A DNA stretch of 44,134 bases from Candidatus Poribacteria bacterium (GTDB lineage: Bacteria > Poribacteria > WGA-4E > UBA9662): positions 1 to 44,134 of the forward strand of contig JASMLX010000049.1 in assembly GCA_030748495.1 (NCBI GenBank), read 5' to 3'. The position numbers and the translations under genes are program-made. The notes under the pieces were generated by a model. It worked only from the letters and a program-made list of their open reading frames with translations. It was not told the DNA's origin and did no database searches. Shown in pieces: positions 36,145-44,134 of the stretch (positions are counted from its first letter, which is position 1; each line of letters opens with the position of its first letter).

Positions 36145-37575
36145 GTGCAATTTTCTGTTGCCCAAATTATTGAAATTACTAACGGAACCCGGATCAGAGG
36201 CGACCTCAAACAGACTATTTGCCGTGTTTCAACCGATACACGAACACTCAATACAAAAGATTTGTTTCTGGCGCTGGTGGGCGAACATTTTGATGGACAC
36301 AATTTCTTAGAGCAGGCTCTACTGAAAGGCGCCGTTGGTATTGTTGTTTCTCGATTTGAGCCGGCTATGATGTCCCTCGATTTTTCGCTGATAATAGAGG
36401 TAGAAGATACACTTCAAGCCTATGGCAATTTGGCACAAGCCCATCGACAGCAGTTTGACCAACCAATTGTGGCAGTGACAGGTAGCAACGGAAAAACGAC
36501 AACCAAAGAGATGATTGCCTCTGTGTTATCACAACAGTTTCAGACCTTCAAGTCAAAGAAAAATTACAACAACTTGATTGGTGTTCCAAAGCGACTGTTA
36601 GAGATGAAAGACTCGCAACACGAAATTGCTATTTTTGAACTAGGAACGAATCAGCCCGGGGAAATTGGTCGATTGGCAGAAATTGTACAGCCAACAGTTG
36701 GTGTGATTACTAATATTGGCTCTAGCCATCTTGAGTTTCTGGGTGGAATTAACGGCGTAACCCATGAAAAGACCGCACTGTTAGAAAATGTAGCGGTGGC
36801 GGTTCTCAATAGCGATGACAGTATATTATCTAATTTTAAGACCTATTCACCAATTAACAGAATTAACTTTGGTCAAAACAGTGATATTTCGGCTCAAGAT
36901 CTTATCCTTGATGAAAATGGATTTCTCTCCTTTACACTCGTCGTCCGGGAGCCCATCAATTATGCAGCACAGGTTGGCTCCATCGATATAAACCTACCAT
37001 GTTTCGGTTCACATAATGTCTCGAATGCGTTGGCGGCTACTGCCGTTGGCCTATGGGCAGGTTTAAGCCTGGATCAGATTAAAACGGGACTAGAGTCGTT
37101 TAGTGCGGTTGAGATGCGTCTTCAACCATTGATTCTCAATGGGTTGCGGATTATTAGCGATGCCTATAACTCTAATCCAGACTCACTACAGAGTGCCTTA
37201 AATTTTTGTGCGGAACTACCCACTCCAGGAAAGCGGATTGCCGTTTTGGGTGATATGCTGGAACTTGGCGCACAGTCTGTAGAACTACACTTCCAGATCG
37301 GACAGAATATCCCGGCGGCCTTTCAATTGTTGATTACCGTCGGTCAGGAAAGTCAACAAATTGCACGGGGAGCCGAAGACCGGATTGAGCGAATTATTTC
37401 GTGCCGATCAGTAACAGATGCTGTCATTGCGCTTAGCCAGCAAGTAGCAGAAGGTGATACCGTTTTGGTGAAAGGGTCTCGAGGCATGAGGTTAGAGCAG
37501 ATTATTGAGGTATTAATGACCGAATACGGGAGTACAACACAATTGGTTGTAGAGCCAAGGGAGTCGGTGGCATGA
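36145..37575 (+). CDS. murF: UDP-N-acetylmuramoyl-tripeptide--D-alanyl-D-alanine ligase (MurF)
   Basis: MurF adds D-Ala-D-Ala to the UDP-MurNAc tripeptide, the last cytoplasmic step of the peptidoglycan precursor. The 476-residue protein has the N-terminal Mur domain (CRVSTDTRTLNTKDLFLALV, GEHFDGHNFLEQALLKGAVG), the ATP loop (VAVTGSNGKTTTKEMIASVL), FELGTNQPGEIGRLA, VGVITNIGSSHLEFLGG and the C-terminal LRIISDAYNSNPDSLQSALN and RIAVLGDMLELG. Length is normal. The GTG start lacks a clear Shine-Dalgarno. It is isolated from other mur genes. Its stop overlaps the ATG of the next gene (ATGA). Confidence 0.95.
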   Translation: MQFSVAQIIEITNGTRIRGDLKQTICRVSTDTRTLNTKDLFLALVGEHFDGHNFLEQALLKGAVGIVVSRFEPAMMSLDFSLIIEVEDTLQAYGNLAQAHRQQFDQPIVAVTGSNGKTTTKEMIASVLSQQFQTFKSKKNYNNLIGVPKRLLEMKDSQHEIAIFELGTNQPGEIGRLAEIVQPTVGVITNIGSSHLEFLGGINGVTHEKTALLENVAVAVLNSDDSILSNFKTYSPINRINFGQNSDISAQDLILDENGFLSFTLVVREPINYAAQVGSIDINLPCFGSHNVSNALAATAVGLWAGLSLDQIKTGLESFSAVEMRLQPLILNGLRIISDAYNSNPDSLQSALNFCAELPTPGKRIAVLGDMLELGAQSVELHFQIGQNIPAAFQLLITVGQESQQIARGAEDRIERIISCRSVTDAVIALSQQVAEGDTVLVKGSRGMRLEQIIEVLMTEYGSTTQLVVEPRESVA

Positions 37576-38753
37576 AACTAGGCTATACATTTTGGAGTGA
37601 TTACCACTATACGCATTTTCCAGAGATCCTGCCACAGTTGAAAGAGATTGGTGTATCCACGGTTGCAATTGTTCCTCAATATTTGTTAGACCGAGATGAC
37701 CGAGCCCGACTGGTAGAGATTTATCTTCCCGTTCGAGATACCATCTCAGCCATCCGGGAATATGAGTTTGAACTCATGATTAAGCCTCACTTTGTACCGC
37801 GTGATGCAAGTGGAAAGATGCCATCTAACTGGCAAGGCTGGGTTGGAACGGTCAAAATGAGTTCTTGGAGTTTGCTGATGGGACGCATCAAACTAGAGCT
37901 TGAAAGTTTAGCTAAGGATTATCAACCACAGTATCTCTGTATCGGCAGCGACCTCATTGGAACCCATCGGAATCAGTTGGAATGGCAAGAGATCATAGAT
38001 TGTGTCACGCCTTTTAATACCTCACTTGTCTATGCGAATACCTTCTGGCAACCACTGTTGCGTCGGTTTCGCTGGAGTCTGTTTTGGTCAGTTCTTTTTG
38101 GCAGTTATAACCGGGTATTAAACCTAGCTTTGCCTGCCAAGCGGTTTGTCGTTCCAGATGAACAGCGAACAGATGTAGGACGGTCAATTTACCGCAGTGG
38201 GTTTAGGTTCTCACTAGATGCCGTTGGTTTAAACCTTTACTGGCCACCAGAGGATCAAAAGTACGAAGATCTAGAATCAGTTTGGTTTGATTATAATGAA
38301 AATGGGTTGCAAACCAATTATGTAGAGGCCGTTGAGCATTGGCAGGGAGATAATCCTCTGTGGGTCACCGAGTGTGATTTGGTTGGGCCCCATCGTTCTG
38401 ACATCCAATATTATCGGGAATGGTGGGAAAACTGTATTTCGATTTGGGGCAACCGATGCGAGTTAATGATGTGTCATGAACAAGGAGATCCCCAATGGAT
38501 CGAGATGGTTAAATCGAGCCGATTAATTACCCAACAAATTGGAGATTGGGAAAAAGAAAGAAGAGAGAGTGAATCAGATATGCTATCAGGACTGATGCCA
38601 AACTTTCAGTCAAATTATAAATTGGTGTCTCGTTCATCGGAACGGGATCAGATAGATAGTAACGTAACGTTGGATGATCCAGAGTATGCTGGCTTTCAAT
38701 CGGCAATGGCTCGGATTGAGAAGGAGGAGAATCGTGCCGAGGGGAGTTATTAA
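37572..38753 (+). CDS. GH113-like TIM-barrel protein
   Basis: The 393-residue protein has no signal peptide. Its barrel resembles the GH113 mannanase-like group: LKEIGVSTVAIVPQYL, ELMIKPHFVPRD, YLCIGSDLIGTHRNQLEWQE, SLVYANTFWQPLL, LDAVGLNLYWPPED and PLWVTECDLVGPHRSDIQYY. In GH113 the acid/base is a Glu in a 'GTEL' strand; here the same place reads GSDL, while a nucleophile-like Glu is kept in WVTEC. A roughly 60-residue stretch (LFWSVLFGSYNRVLNLALPA) interrupts the barrel, and a charged tail follows (~320-393). Substrate is unknown; activity may be altered. It overlaps murF by four bases, and the cold-shock gene starts inside its end. Confidence 0.6.
   Translation: MKLGYTFWSDYHYTHFPEILPQLKEIGVSTVAIVPQYLLDRDDRARLVEIYLPVRDTISAIREYEFELMIKPHFVPRDASGKMPSNWQGWVGTVKMSSWSLLMGRIKLELESLAKDYQPQYLCIGSDLIGTHRNQLEWQEIIDCVTPFNTSLVYANTFWQPLLRRFRWSLFWSVLFGSYNRVLNLALPAKRFVVPDEQRTDVGRSIYRSGFRFSLDAVGLNLYWPPEDQKYEDLESVWFDYNENGLQTNYVEAVEHWQGDNPLWVTECDLVGPHRSDIQYYREWWENCISIWGNRCELMMCHEQGDPQWIEMVKSSRLITQQIGDWEKERRESESDMLSGLMPNFQSNYKLVSRSSERDQIDSNVTLDDPEYAGFQSAMARIEKEENRAEGSY
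38721..38727 (+). promoter_or_regulatory. Shine-Dalgarno deciding the cold-shock gene start
   Basis: AAGGAGG lies six bases before the GTG at 38734, inside the 3' end of the GH113-like gene. It fixes the start at 38734 and rejects the longer frame from 38674. Confidence 0.8.
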
Positions 38754-39570
38754 GTACTACAACGAGGAAAAGGGCTACGGATTTATTGCCCAAGAAGATG
38801 GTGGAGCAGATGTTTTTATGCATAATTCGTCGATTACCGGTCCCTACGACCAACCACGGGTGGGACAAAAGGTTCGATTCACTGTCAAAGAGGGGAAAAA
38901 AGGCCTGGTTGGACACGATATTGAGCTAGTTTTGACCGCTCTCGAAAAGCGTTGGTTGAGCCAGGGGAAAAATCTGATCCCACGCGAAAGTGTGTTGAAC
39001 CAACGGAACGTCAATACCAATATGTTTCAGCAATGGATCGATGAAGAGGAATCCGTAGACCCAGATCGTCAAAGAAGTGATTTCGGGACGCTCTACATAG
39101 AGAAACAGATCCGTTATGAAGTGCCGATGTTTTTTGCTACCTACCAACAGCAACTTTTCTCAGCTACGATCCTAAACTTTGTCCGAAATCCAAAGGACAT
39201 AGAATCGGTATTTGTACTGGATATCGATAATAAACGTCGAGAATTTTCTAAGCAACAGATTAAATACTACTATAAAGACGAAGATGCACAGATGATTGAT
39301 CGGTTGCGGGAATCAGACCCACAAATTCAAGCACAACCAATTGCTGTACCTGTAGGCGAACTGGAAGATATTATTCCTTTCGATCCCAAAGATCTACAAG
39401 AAGCGCGTCAAGGCGGAATTCCAATTAAGATCGTGCTCCGAGAAGGCGAAATATTCGATGGTCAAATCGATTGGGTCAGCGGGGCGGAAATGAAATTAGT
39501 CTTGAGAAACGGGGCTAAAATTGTTGCTTGTCAAGCCGCTATACACGACCTTGATATTCTGATGCCTTAG
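38734..39570 (+). CDS. Cold-shock-domain protein with two C-terminal Sm/Hfq-like segments
   Basis: The 278-residue protein starts with a cold-shock domain (1-67): RGVIKYYNEEKGYGFIAQED with RNP1 KGYGFI and RNP2 DVFMH, then VGQKVRFTVKEGKKGLVGHD. A linker (68-125) follows. Residues 128-180 (YEVPMFFATYQQQLFSATIL ... VFVLDID ... QQIKYYY) and 228-276 (GIPIKIVLREGEIFDGQIDW, AEMKLVLRNGAKIV, QAAIHDLDI) look like two copies of one Sm-type fold. The second resembles Hfq: 'P..I.L..G....G.I......+ L.NG......AI...'. Both halves would bind RNA, so an RNA chaperone is the natural inference. The GTG start is fixed by AAGGAGG. The gene overlaps its upstream neighbour by 20 bases. Confidence 0.75.
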   Translation: MPRGVIKYYNEEKGYGFIAQEDGGADVFMHNSSITGPYDQPRVGQKVRFTVKEGKKGLVGHDIELVLTALEKRWLSQGKNLIPRESVLNQRNVNTNMFQQWIDEEESVDPDRQRSDFGTLYIEKQIRYEVPMFFATYQQQLFSATILNFVRNPKDIESVFVLDIDNKRREFSKQQIKYYYKDEDAQMIDRLRESDPQIQAQPIAVPVGELEDIIPFDPKDLQEARQGGIPIKIVLREGEIFDGQIDWVSGAEMKLVLRNGAKIVACQAAIHDLDILMP

Positions 39571-39588
39571 GTCGAAATCAAAACCCAG

Positions 39589-40167
39589 ATGATAGTTCAA
39601 TACTTTCATCTAATCAAAGAGATTGACTGTCAAGTTCAAGCCTTACAACAACAATCTGGTGAACATCCATGTCCTACGGATTGTTATGACTGTTGTCGGA
39701 ATACCGCTACAATGGCGATTAGTGCGGTGGAAGCACAACACCTGTCCATAGGGCTAAAACGCCTCCCTAGAACTACACAACAGTACATTTTAGAAAAAGC
39801 CAAACGTACAATTGCTAAAGTTGAACAAAAGGGCTATTCAGAGCAAAGAGTACTGGAGGCCGGAATCGAAGCTACCAAATTGGTGAAAGGAAAAAAGGAA
39901 GGAGACTGTCCTATGCTGGTCGGTGGTGTCTGCTCTGTCTATGACTACCGCCCCGTAATCTGTCGGGTCTGGGGTTACCCGATTAACAACAGCGATGGCA
40001 GTCAAAATATTGCTTGTTGTCAAAAGACCTTCATTAGCCAAAGGAGCGACTTGCAACCGCTACCTTATGCTCGCTATTGGAGTGGCTGTAAGCAACAAAG
40101 CATCGATCTCGATTTCAACCACCGAACACCCAATTGCTACCTTGTCCGCCATCTGCTAACAAGTTAA
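39589..40167 (+). CDS. YkgJ-family cysteine-cluster protein
   Basis: The 192-residue protein belongs to the YkgJ/UPF0153 putative zinc- or iron-chelating family (PF03692). It has an N-terminal CPTDCYDCCRNTATMAIS cluster (CX3CX2CC), then GDCPMLVGGVCSVYDYRPVI followed by CRVWGYP, and later single cysteines (NIACCQ, SGCKQQ, PNCYLV). The CP.L..G.C..Y..RP..CR block is diagnostic. The role is unknown; metal binding is assumed. It follows the cold-shock gene by 18 bases and ends the long plus-strand run. The 143-base gap to the convergent ferredoxin gene contains no clear terminator. Confidence 0.88.
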   Translation: MIVQYFHLIKEIDCQVQALQQQSGEHPCPTDCYDCCRNTATMAISAVEAQHLSIGLKRLPRTTQQYILEKAKRTIAKVEQKGYSEQRVLEAGIEATKLVKGKKEGDCPMLVGGVCSVYDYRPVICRVWGYPINNSDGSQNIACCQKTFISQRSDLQPLPYARYWSGCKQQSIDLDFNHRTPNCYLVRHLLTS

Positions 40168-40310
40168 TAGATCTACCCTAAATTAGCCACTTGGGCGAAA
40201 TTAGATCTGGCTTTAAGCACAAAAAAATCGACTAAAACCAACTGAATCGAGATCAACTGGAATCTCAGTCTATTGTCGATACATATGTGGATTAGCCGAC
40301 CTTTGTAGTT

Positions 40311-40571
40311 TTATTGGAAAAATTCGGCATTTAGTTCAGTATAGTGGTCCCACTCTTCCGGCACGTCATCTTCAGCGAAGATCGCTTCAACCGGACATTC
40401 CGGTTCACAAACACCACAGTCAATGCATTCTTCCGGATCGATAAAAAGCTGATTTGCAGCCTCGAATAACTCTGGAAACTCAGAGGTAGGATGAATACAA
40501 TCAACTGGGCACACATCAACGCAGGCAGTATCTTTAACATCTACACACGGCTCGCAGATGACATATGTCAT
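40311..40571 (-). CDS. Thermus-type 7Fe ferredoxin ([3Fe-4S]/[4Fe-4S])
   Basis: The 86-residue electron-transfer protein has CEPCVDVKDTACVDVCPVDC and CIDCGVCEPECPVEAIF, matching the two-cluster ferredoxins of Thermus, Mycobacterium FdxA and Azotobacter FdI. The DTACVDVCPVDC spacing suggests a mixed 3Fe/4Fe site. The C-terminus EDDVPEEWDHYTELNAEFF is the usual tail. The segment between the cluster motifs (HPTSEFPELFEAANQL) is longer than in Azotobacter FdI. AAGGAGG (40586-40580) lies eight bases before the ATG. Partner enzymes cannot be inferred from neighbours. Confidence 0.95.
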   Translation of the reverse strand: MTYVICEPCVDVKDTACVDVCPVDCIHPTSEFPELFEAANQLFIDPEECIDCGVCEPECPVEAIFAEDDVPEEWDHYTELNAEFFQ

Positions 40572-40664
40572 AATTTTAACCTCCTTTCTATTGACGACTG
40601 TACCGTCATTAATTTAATTGCTGCCTATAATTCCCGCCAGCAACCTAAAATCCTATGCGGGGCA

Positions 40665-40694
40665 ATATTATCAAATGGTATTGCTAAATCGCAA
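40665..40694 (-). promoter_or_regulatory. Candidate promoter of the ferredoxin gene
   Basis: On the minus strand TTGCGA (40694-40689) and TAATAT (40670-40665) are 18 bases apart, about 95 bases upstream of the ferredoxin ATG, in the gap after the large exported-protein gene. Confidence 0.35.
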
Positions 40695-40700
40695 GGGAAA

Positions 40701-43484
40701 TTACTGACCTGATGCGACATCAGGCCGGTGGCCAAAAACAGGCTTTCCGTTGACTTTGACAGGGTTAAGTTCTGTTGTGGATATTGCCGTCTTGTCTATT
40801 GCAACTGTCCATAATTGGCCGTTATTTTCGTAGACCAAGCCGGAACCATCTGGCAACCAAACCGGGTGTTGACCACCGGCGGTTGTCAGCTTAGTTTCAG
40901 TGGACAGGCCCTGATCATCAAAGCGAATTAGCCAAATCTGTTGTCGCTTACCTTCCACCCGGCAGAAAGCTAACATTCCCAAATCTGTTGGAGACCAGGC
41001 CGGTTGGATGTCATCCGTTTCACCAACACTAATGGGATCAATCCGGTTGGCACGTAAATCGTAGCTGTAGATGTCGCGATCAGCAGGTGATTCGGACGAG
41101 TCGATATCACCGGTCTCCACATAAGCCAGCAACTCACCGGTTGGATCCCAGGCTGGCATCCCCATCTGAGCGGCAACAGAGGGAACTGAAATTTCAAGGT
41201 TTGTATCGATATCTTGAATAAAGATTCGACCCCGGTCTGTTAGTTGGCGAGCAAACGCAACTCGGCTACCGTCGGGCGAGATCACAGCATCTGTAGCTAA
41301 TTCTTGCCGATCTAAGAGTACCGATATGGAATCCCCTTGCTGGAGCATAATATTTCCCTGATTATCCCGGTAGATCAGACGTCCATCGGGTGAAACCGAG
41401 GGGGCGTCTCCAGCCTCAAGGGGTTGGTGCTGACCTGTGGGTGAGTAGGCCCAGATAATGCCGTCGTAACTATAAAATAGCTGTGCCTGAAATTGAGAAA
41501 AATTGCCTTGGTCCGAGAGGGGATCGTCCATATTGGTTTGATCAACTGCAACTGCGGTTGAAGGCGTAGGGACCGGATCTATTTTCGGTTCAAACTGTTG
41601 CTGGTTTTCTAATCGCCAGCCGAGTCCAGCCGGTTCGAAACTAAAGCCGATACCTTGCGTCCAGTACCACCACTCCTCGATTTGACGATCACCACGACGC
41701 AATTGGTAGACATCATCTGGTTGTCCATACTGAATCCGAATCTCAGACCGATGCCCGGTGTCGATTTCGGCGATATTACCCTGTTCATCCATATAAGTGG
41801 CTGTGATCTCGATATTGATGTTAGGAGTCACTTGATTTTCGTAAACGGATACCAGTTGCGGTTGACCTCGAACTGGTCGGCGTGTTCCAAAAATGCCAAC
41901 GCCATCGTTTAGACCGGCTTTACGATCACCGTTCAGATCTACTACAATCATCACATAGTAGTCGTCTGGTACCAGCGGAACTTGATAAAATCCGTCCGCC
42001 CCCAAATCAACGGGGATTGCAATTACCTGTGAGAAATCATCGGTTTTGGAAACCGAAATAATTGCTTCTCTATATTCTGCCGGTTCAGTCTTAAGCGGTG
42101 AAATGGATCTGACATTCTCTACCATCAAATGTCCCGAGATTCCACTTTCAATGGCCTCCAGGCTGTCAGGTAGTATCGGTGTTTCTTCCACTGAAGTCAG
42201 TTGTCCATTTAACCCATACCTAGCGGTAATTACAATCTCGAGCCCGCTTATTTGCGTTGATTCCTTAGTCGACAGCATTAACGGTTGTGGGGGGGCGTTC
42301 ACCAGATCGAGTGTTCCGTAGCCACCAATGACATCACCGTCACTATACTTACCGTCCTGATCAACATCAACGCTAGCGAGCAAATAGTACTCACCATCTG
42401 GTAAGGAGAACGAGAATTTCCCTTCCGGCCTGACTTCCGATACCGCTGCAACAGTCAACAAAGCAGGAGAAGTATAGACAATTACCAATGCCTTTTCGAA
42501 AGGCATTGCTCTTCCGATAACAGTTCCATTAACATTAACCATCTCAATGGACTGGTCCTGGCTAGATATCATCCTGGCTTTAATTGGTACAACACGACCA
42601 TTTTTAGATTTTCTACCTGAGATCTCAACAGTAATCCCTTCAATAAAGCGATTGGGTTCAACAAATACCGGAACCGGTAGATCTGCCCGCAAATTTTGAA
42701 TCCCAAATGCACCGACGTAATCGCCAATATCAAAACGATTATTTTCATTTTTATCAATTATCGCCATCAGGTAGTATTTGCCCCTTTGAATATTGAGCTT
42801 AAACTGACCGTCTTCTCCGACGGCTGTCTGCGCCACCTTATAATTCCATGAGGCGTCGGTATAAGCCATGACGAGCGCATTTTTGAATAAGATCTGTGGT
42901 AGTCCCTTACCCCAACTCAGTTCACCTGAGACTCCGGATGAGATCAATTCCAGTTGGGCTTGGAACATTTGCGACTTAGAAGGCTTATAGATCTCAACTG
43001 GTACAACTTTTTGCTTCCCATTCAGATCTGCCAGTCGAGCGGCGATTTTCACTTCTAATTCATCGACAGTTTGACCCCCTACTACTCGAATCACCTTTTT
43101 CTGTTGTTCAGAGTCACTCCAATCCGAAATTCCATAGATACCCATACCGTCACCAAAATCGAAAATAGCTGTTTGGTTAACGTCGACAAAAGCGACCAAA
43201 TAGTAAGTTCCAGCTTCGACTGAGACCTCAAAGTATCCTTCCTTGAGTTGCAGAACACTGGTATAGGCAACTTGCAGTTTTTCGTCGGTGTACAATTGAA
43301 CCGTAGTGTGAGTCAGGTCGTGCCCGGGCCAGATAACCTGTCCACGAATTTTGGCAGTCGCTTTTTGCCGAAACTCCTGTTTCCGTTGTTGTACTTCTGG
43401 TGTTAGTTTTTCATTAGCACCATTGACAATTGGTGTCATAAAAAACAAAACGGAGAGATACAAACAGAGTTGCCGTAGACCCAT
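40701..43484 (-). CDS. Large exported protein: four repeats plus TolB-like beta-propeller
   Basis: The 927-residue protein has a signal peptide (MGLRQLCLYLSVLFFMTPIV, cleavage after NGA). Four related domains of about 120 residues follow. Each has 'I.G.+', an A.V..YT-type strand, a GxY-x-L/V-x-A-F/I-x-D strand and an acidic loop: FVDVNQTAIFDFGDGMGIYG, IIDKNENNRFDIGDYVGAFG, SVDVDQDGKYSDGDVIGGYG and VVDLNGDRKAGLNDGVGIFG. These loops look like calcium sites in an Ig- or carboxypeptidase-regulatory-like sandwich. A short YGQPDDVYQLRRGDRQIEEW segment links to a C-terminal propeller with TolB/PD40 blades (ISPDGSRVAFARQ, PAWDPTGELLAYVETGD, QPAWSPTDLGMLAF, HPVWLPDGSGLVYE). Function is unknown. An earlier ATG at 43562 would overlap the upstream gene and give an over-long signal n-region. 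Confidence 0.8.
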   Translation of the reverse strand: MGLRQLCLYLSVLFFMTPIVNGANEKLTPEVQQRKQEFRQKATAKIRGQVIWPGHDLTHTTVQLYTDEKLQVAYTSVLQLKEGYFEVSVEAGTYYLVAFVDVNQTAIFDFGDGMGIYGISDWSDSEQQKKVIRVVGGQTVDELEVKIAARLADLNGKQKVVPVEIYKPSKSQMFQAQLELISSGVSGELSWGKGLPQILFKNALVMAYTDASWNYKVAQTAVGEDGQFKLNIQRGKYYLMAIIDKNENNRFDIGDYVGAFGIQNLRADLPVPVFVEPNRFIEGITVEISGRKSKNGRVVPIKARMISSQDQSIEMVNVNGTVIGRAMPFEKALVIVYTSPALLTVAAVSEVRPEGKFSFSLPDGEYYLLASVDVDQDGKYSDGDVIGGYGTLDLVNAPPQPLMLSTKESTQISGLEIVITARYGLNGQLTSVEETPILPDSLEAIESGISGHLMVENVRSISPLKTEPAEYREAIISVSKTDDFSQVIAIPVDLGADGFYQVPLVPDDYYVMIVVDLNGDRKAGLNDGVGIFGTRRPVRGQPQLVSVYENQVTPNINIEITATYMDEQGNIAEIDTGHRSEIRIQYGQPDDVYQLRRGDRQIEEWWYWTQGIGFSFEPAGLGWRLENQQQFEPKIDPVPTPSTAVAVDQTNMDDPLSDQGNFSQFQAQLFYSYDGIIWAYSPTGQHQPLEAGDAPSVSPDGRLIYRDNQGNIMLQQGDSISVLLDRQELATDAVISPDGSRVAFARQLTDRGRIFIQDIDTNLEISVPSVAAQMGMPAWDPTGELLAYVETGDIDSSESPADRDIYSYDLRANRIDPISVGETDDIQPAWSPTDLGMLAFCRVEGKRQQIWLIRFDDQGLSTETKLTTAGGQHPVWLPDGSGLVYENNGQLWTVAIDKTAISTTELNPVKVNGKPVFGHRPDVASGQ

Positions 43485-43536
43485 TATCAGCAACTTTGTT
43501 AACGATAGGGAACAGAACACCGAAGAAGATCGCAGC

Positions 43537-43941
43537 TTATTTTTTATAATTAGAGTAGACATTATCCCAGTTGGCCCGAGTATTGGCGGGTACGTTTTGG
43601 GTGGATTGAGGTCGATTTAGGTCAGAGACAGCGTTGACTGCCTCATTAATGGCCTTGGTTTTCTGAGCTTCCAGTTCGATATGCTGGAGCACATTCTCTG
43701 CCGTCATAAATTTAGTCGTTTCAGCCTGATCACTATCACCCGTGAAAACCAATCGAAACTCAAAATCTGGAGCGAGCTCTCTGGCAATCTGAATTGCGTC
43801 CTCGATCTGCCCACGGGAGGTTGAATGCGTTAGTAACGAACCTCCGATTGGAAGACCATCTTCGTTCCATTCATTCACTAAGATTAACAGCCAACTCTCT
43901 GGAAATTTTTCTTTCAACCCTGAGACGTCAATTTGCGACAT
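43537..43941 (-). CDS. Uncharacterised 134-residue protein
   Basis: No family is recognised. The protein looks globular in the first 90 residues: ESWLLILVNEWNEDGLPIGG, STSRGQIEDAIQIARELAPD and FEFRLVFTGDSDQAET, an alternating strand-helix-strand pattern. It ends in a polar tail (RPQSTQNVPANTRANWDNVY). No signal peptide is seen. The ATG at 43941 is preceded by GAGGG six bases away and is preferred over the frame opening at 43962. It is upstream of the large exported protein and may be co-transcribed; the alternative ATG of that gene (43562) lies within its last codons. The remaining 43942-44134 shows nothing recognisable. Confidence 0.7.
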   Translation of the reverse strand: MSQIDVSGLKEKFPESWLLILVNEWNEDGLPIGGSLLTHSTSRGQIEDAIQIARELAPDFEFRLVFTGDSDQAETTKFMTAENVLQHIELEAQKTKAINEAVNAVSDLNRPQSTQNVPANTRANWDNVYSNYKK

Positions 43942-44134
43942 TTGAACCCTCAATTCCACCAATTTATTTTATCATAATAGCCAAAACTTCGACAAGTTGG
44001 TCAACGCTGTTGAATTACCCTCAAAGGCGTTAGTTCTCTAAAAACTTGTTTAATAGAATAACTCGAGTTTAGAGTGAACAAGCTATTTTCAGGTTGATTA
44101 TTATCAGCCGGTTCGAGTTGCTCTCTCTGTTACT

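Noticed and set aside
38674..38733. Longer N-terminus for the cold-shock protein
   Set aside because: It overlaps the upstream gene by 80 bases, and AAGGAGG at 38721 clearly serves the GTG at 38734.
40708..40724. cctgatg-cga-catcagg palindrome as terminator of the large exported-protein gene
   Set aside because: It lies inside the last codons and has no T-run after it on the minus strand.

Overview
The window looks like a chromosomal segment of a Gram-negative, didermic bacterium of moderate GC. It encodes an Omp85/BamA-like outer-membrane protein, an LptE-like lipoprotein, periplasmic HtrA and several exported proteins. Gene content fits an uncultured, environment-associated lineage. A tandemly duplicated UvrA, FG-GAP/ASPIC plus TPR proteins, and secreted paralogues with a C-terminal 'TTWGKLK' tail make a Candidatus Poribacteria-like or other Planctobacteria/FCB-neighbourhood origin possible. 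That placement is inference and weak; no rRNA is present. TTG and GTG starts are common.

Layout. 1-1185 is a mobile-element scar: an IS982-like transposase fragment cut by a decayed IS5-family element with recognisable terminal inverted repeats. The element's right edge coincides with a 44-bp duplicate of the 5' end of the next gene. 1198-2829 holds two tandem secreted paralogues. 2908-4574 is an FG-GAP/ASPIC protein broken by a frameshift in a run of nine T, followed by a secreted TPR protein (4611-6161). 6162-7092 holds decayed minus-strand genes, including a TPR gene. 7093-16601 carries panB, a xylose-isomerase-like TIM barrel, a 1921-residue tandem UvrA and a BamA-like protein.

16600-27943 is the conserved transcription/translation cluster: rimP-nusA-rnpM(ylxR)-infB-ylxP-rbfA-nrnA-truB-ribF-rpsO-pnp. 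It joins ribosome maturation, transcription elongation, initiation, tRNA/rRNA modification and RNA turnover. A strong terminator-like hairpin sits immediately before rimP. The ylxQ gene often found between ylxR and infB is absent.

28058-40167 continues on the plus strand: a small membrane protein, REP-like palindromes, LptE-like and DUF6599-like lipoproteins, trkA-trkH potassium uptake (TrkH with an unusual repeat-bearing external insertion), HtrA, a TPR protein, murF, a GH113-like TIM barrel, a cold-shock protein with two C-terminal Sm/Hfq-like segments, and a YkgJ-type cysteine-cluster protein. After 40311 the coding strand switches to minus: a Thermus-type 7Fe ferredoxin, a large exported protein with four repeats and a beta-propeller, and a small uncharacterised protein.

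The most interesting items are the cold-shock/Sm/Sm fusion, the tandem UvrA whose second half lacks the insertion domain, the TrkH insertion, and the four-repeat plus propeller exported protein. No CRISPR array, tRNA, rRNA or recognisable defence or secondary-metabolite system was seen.
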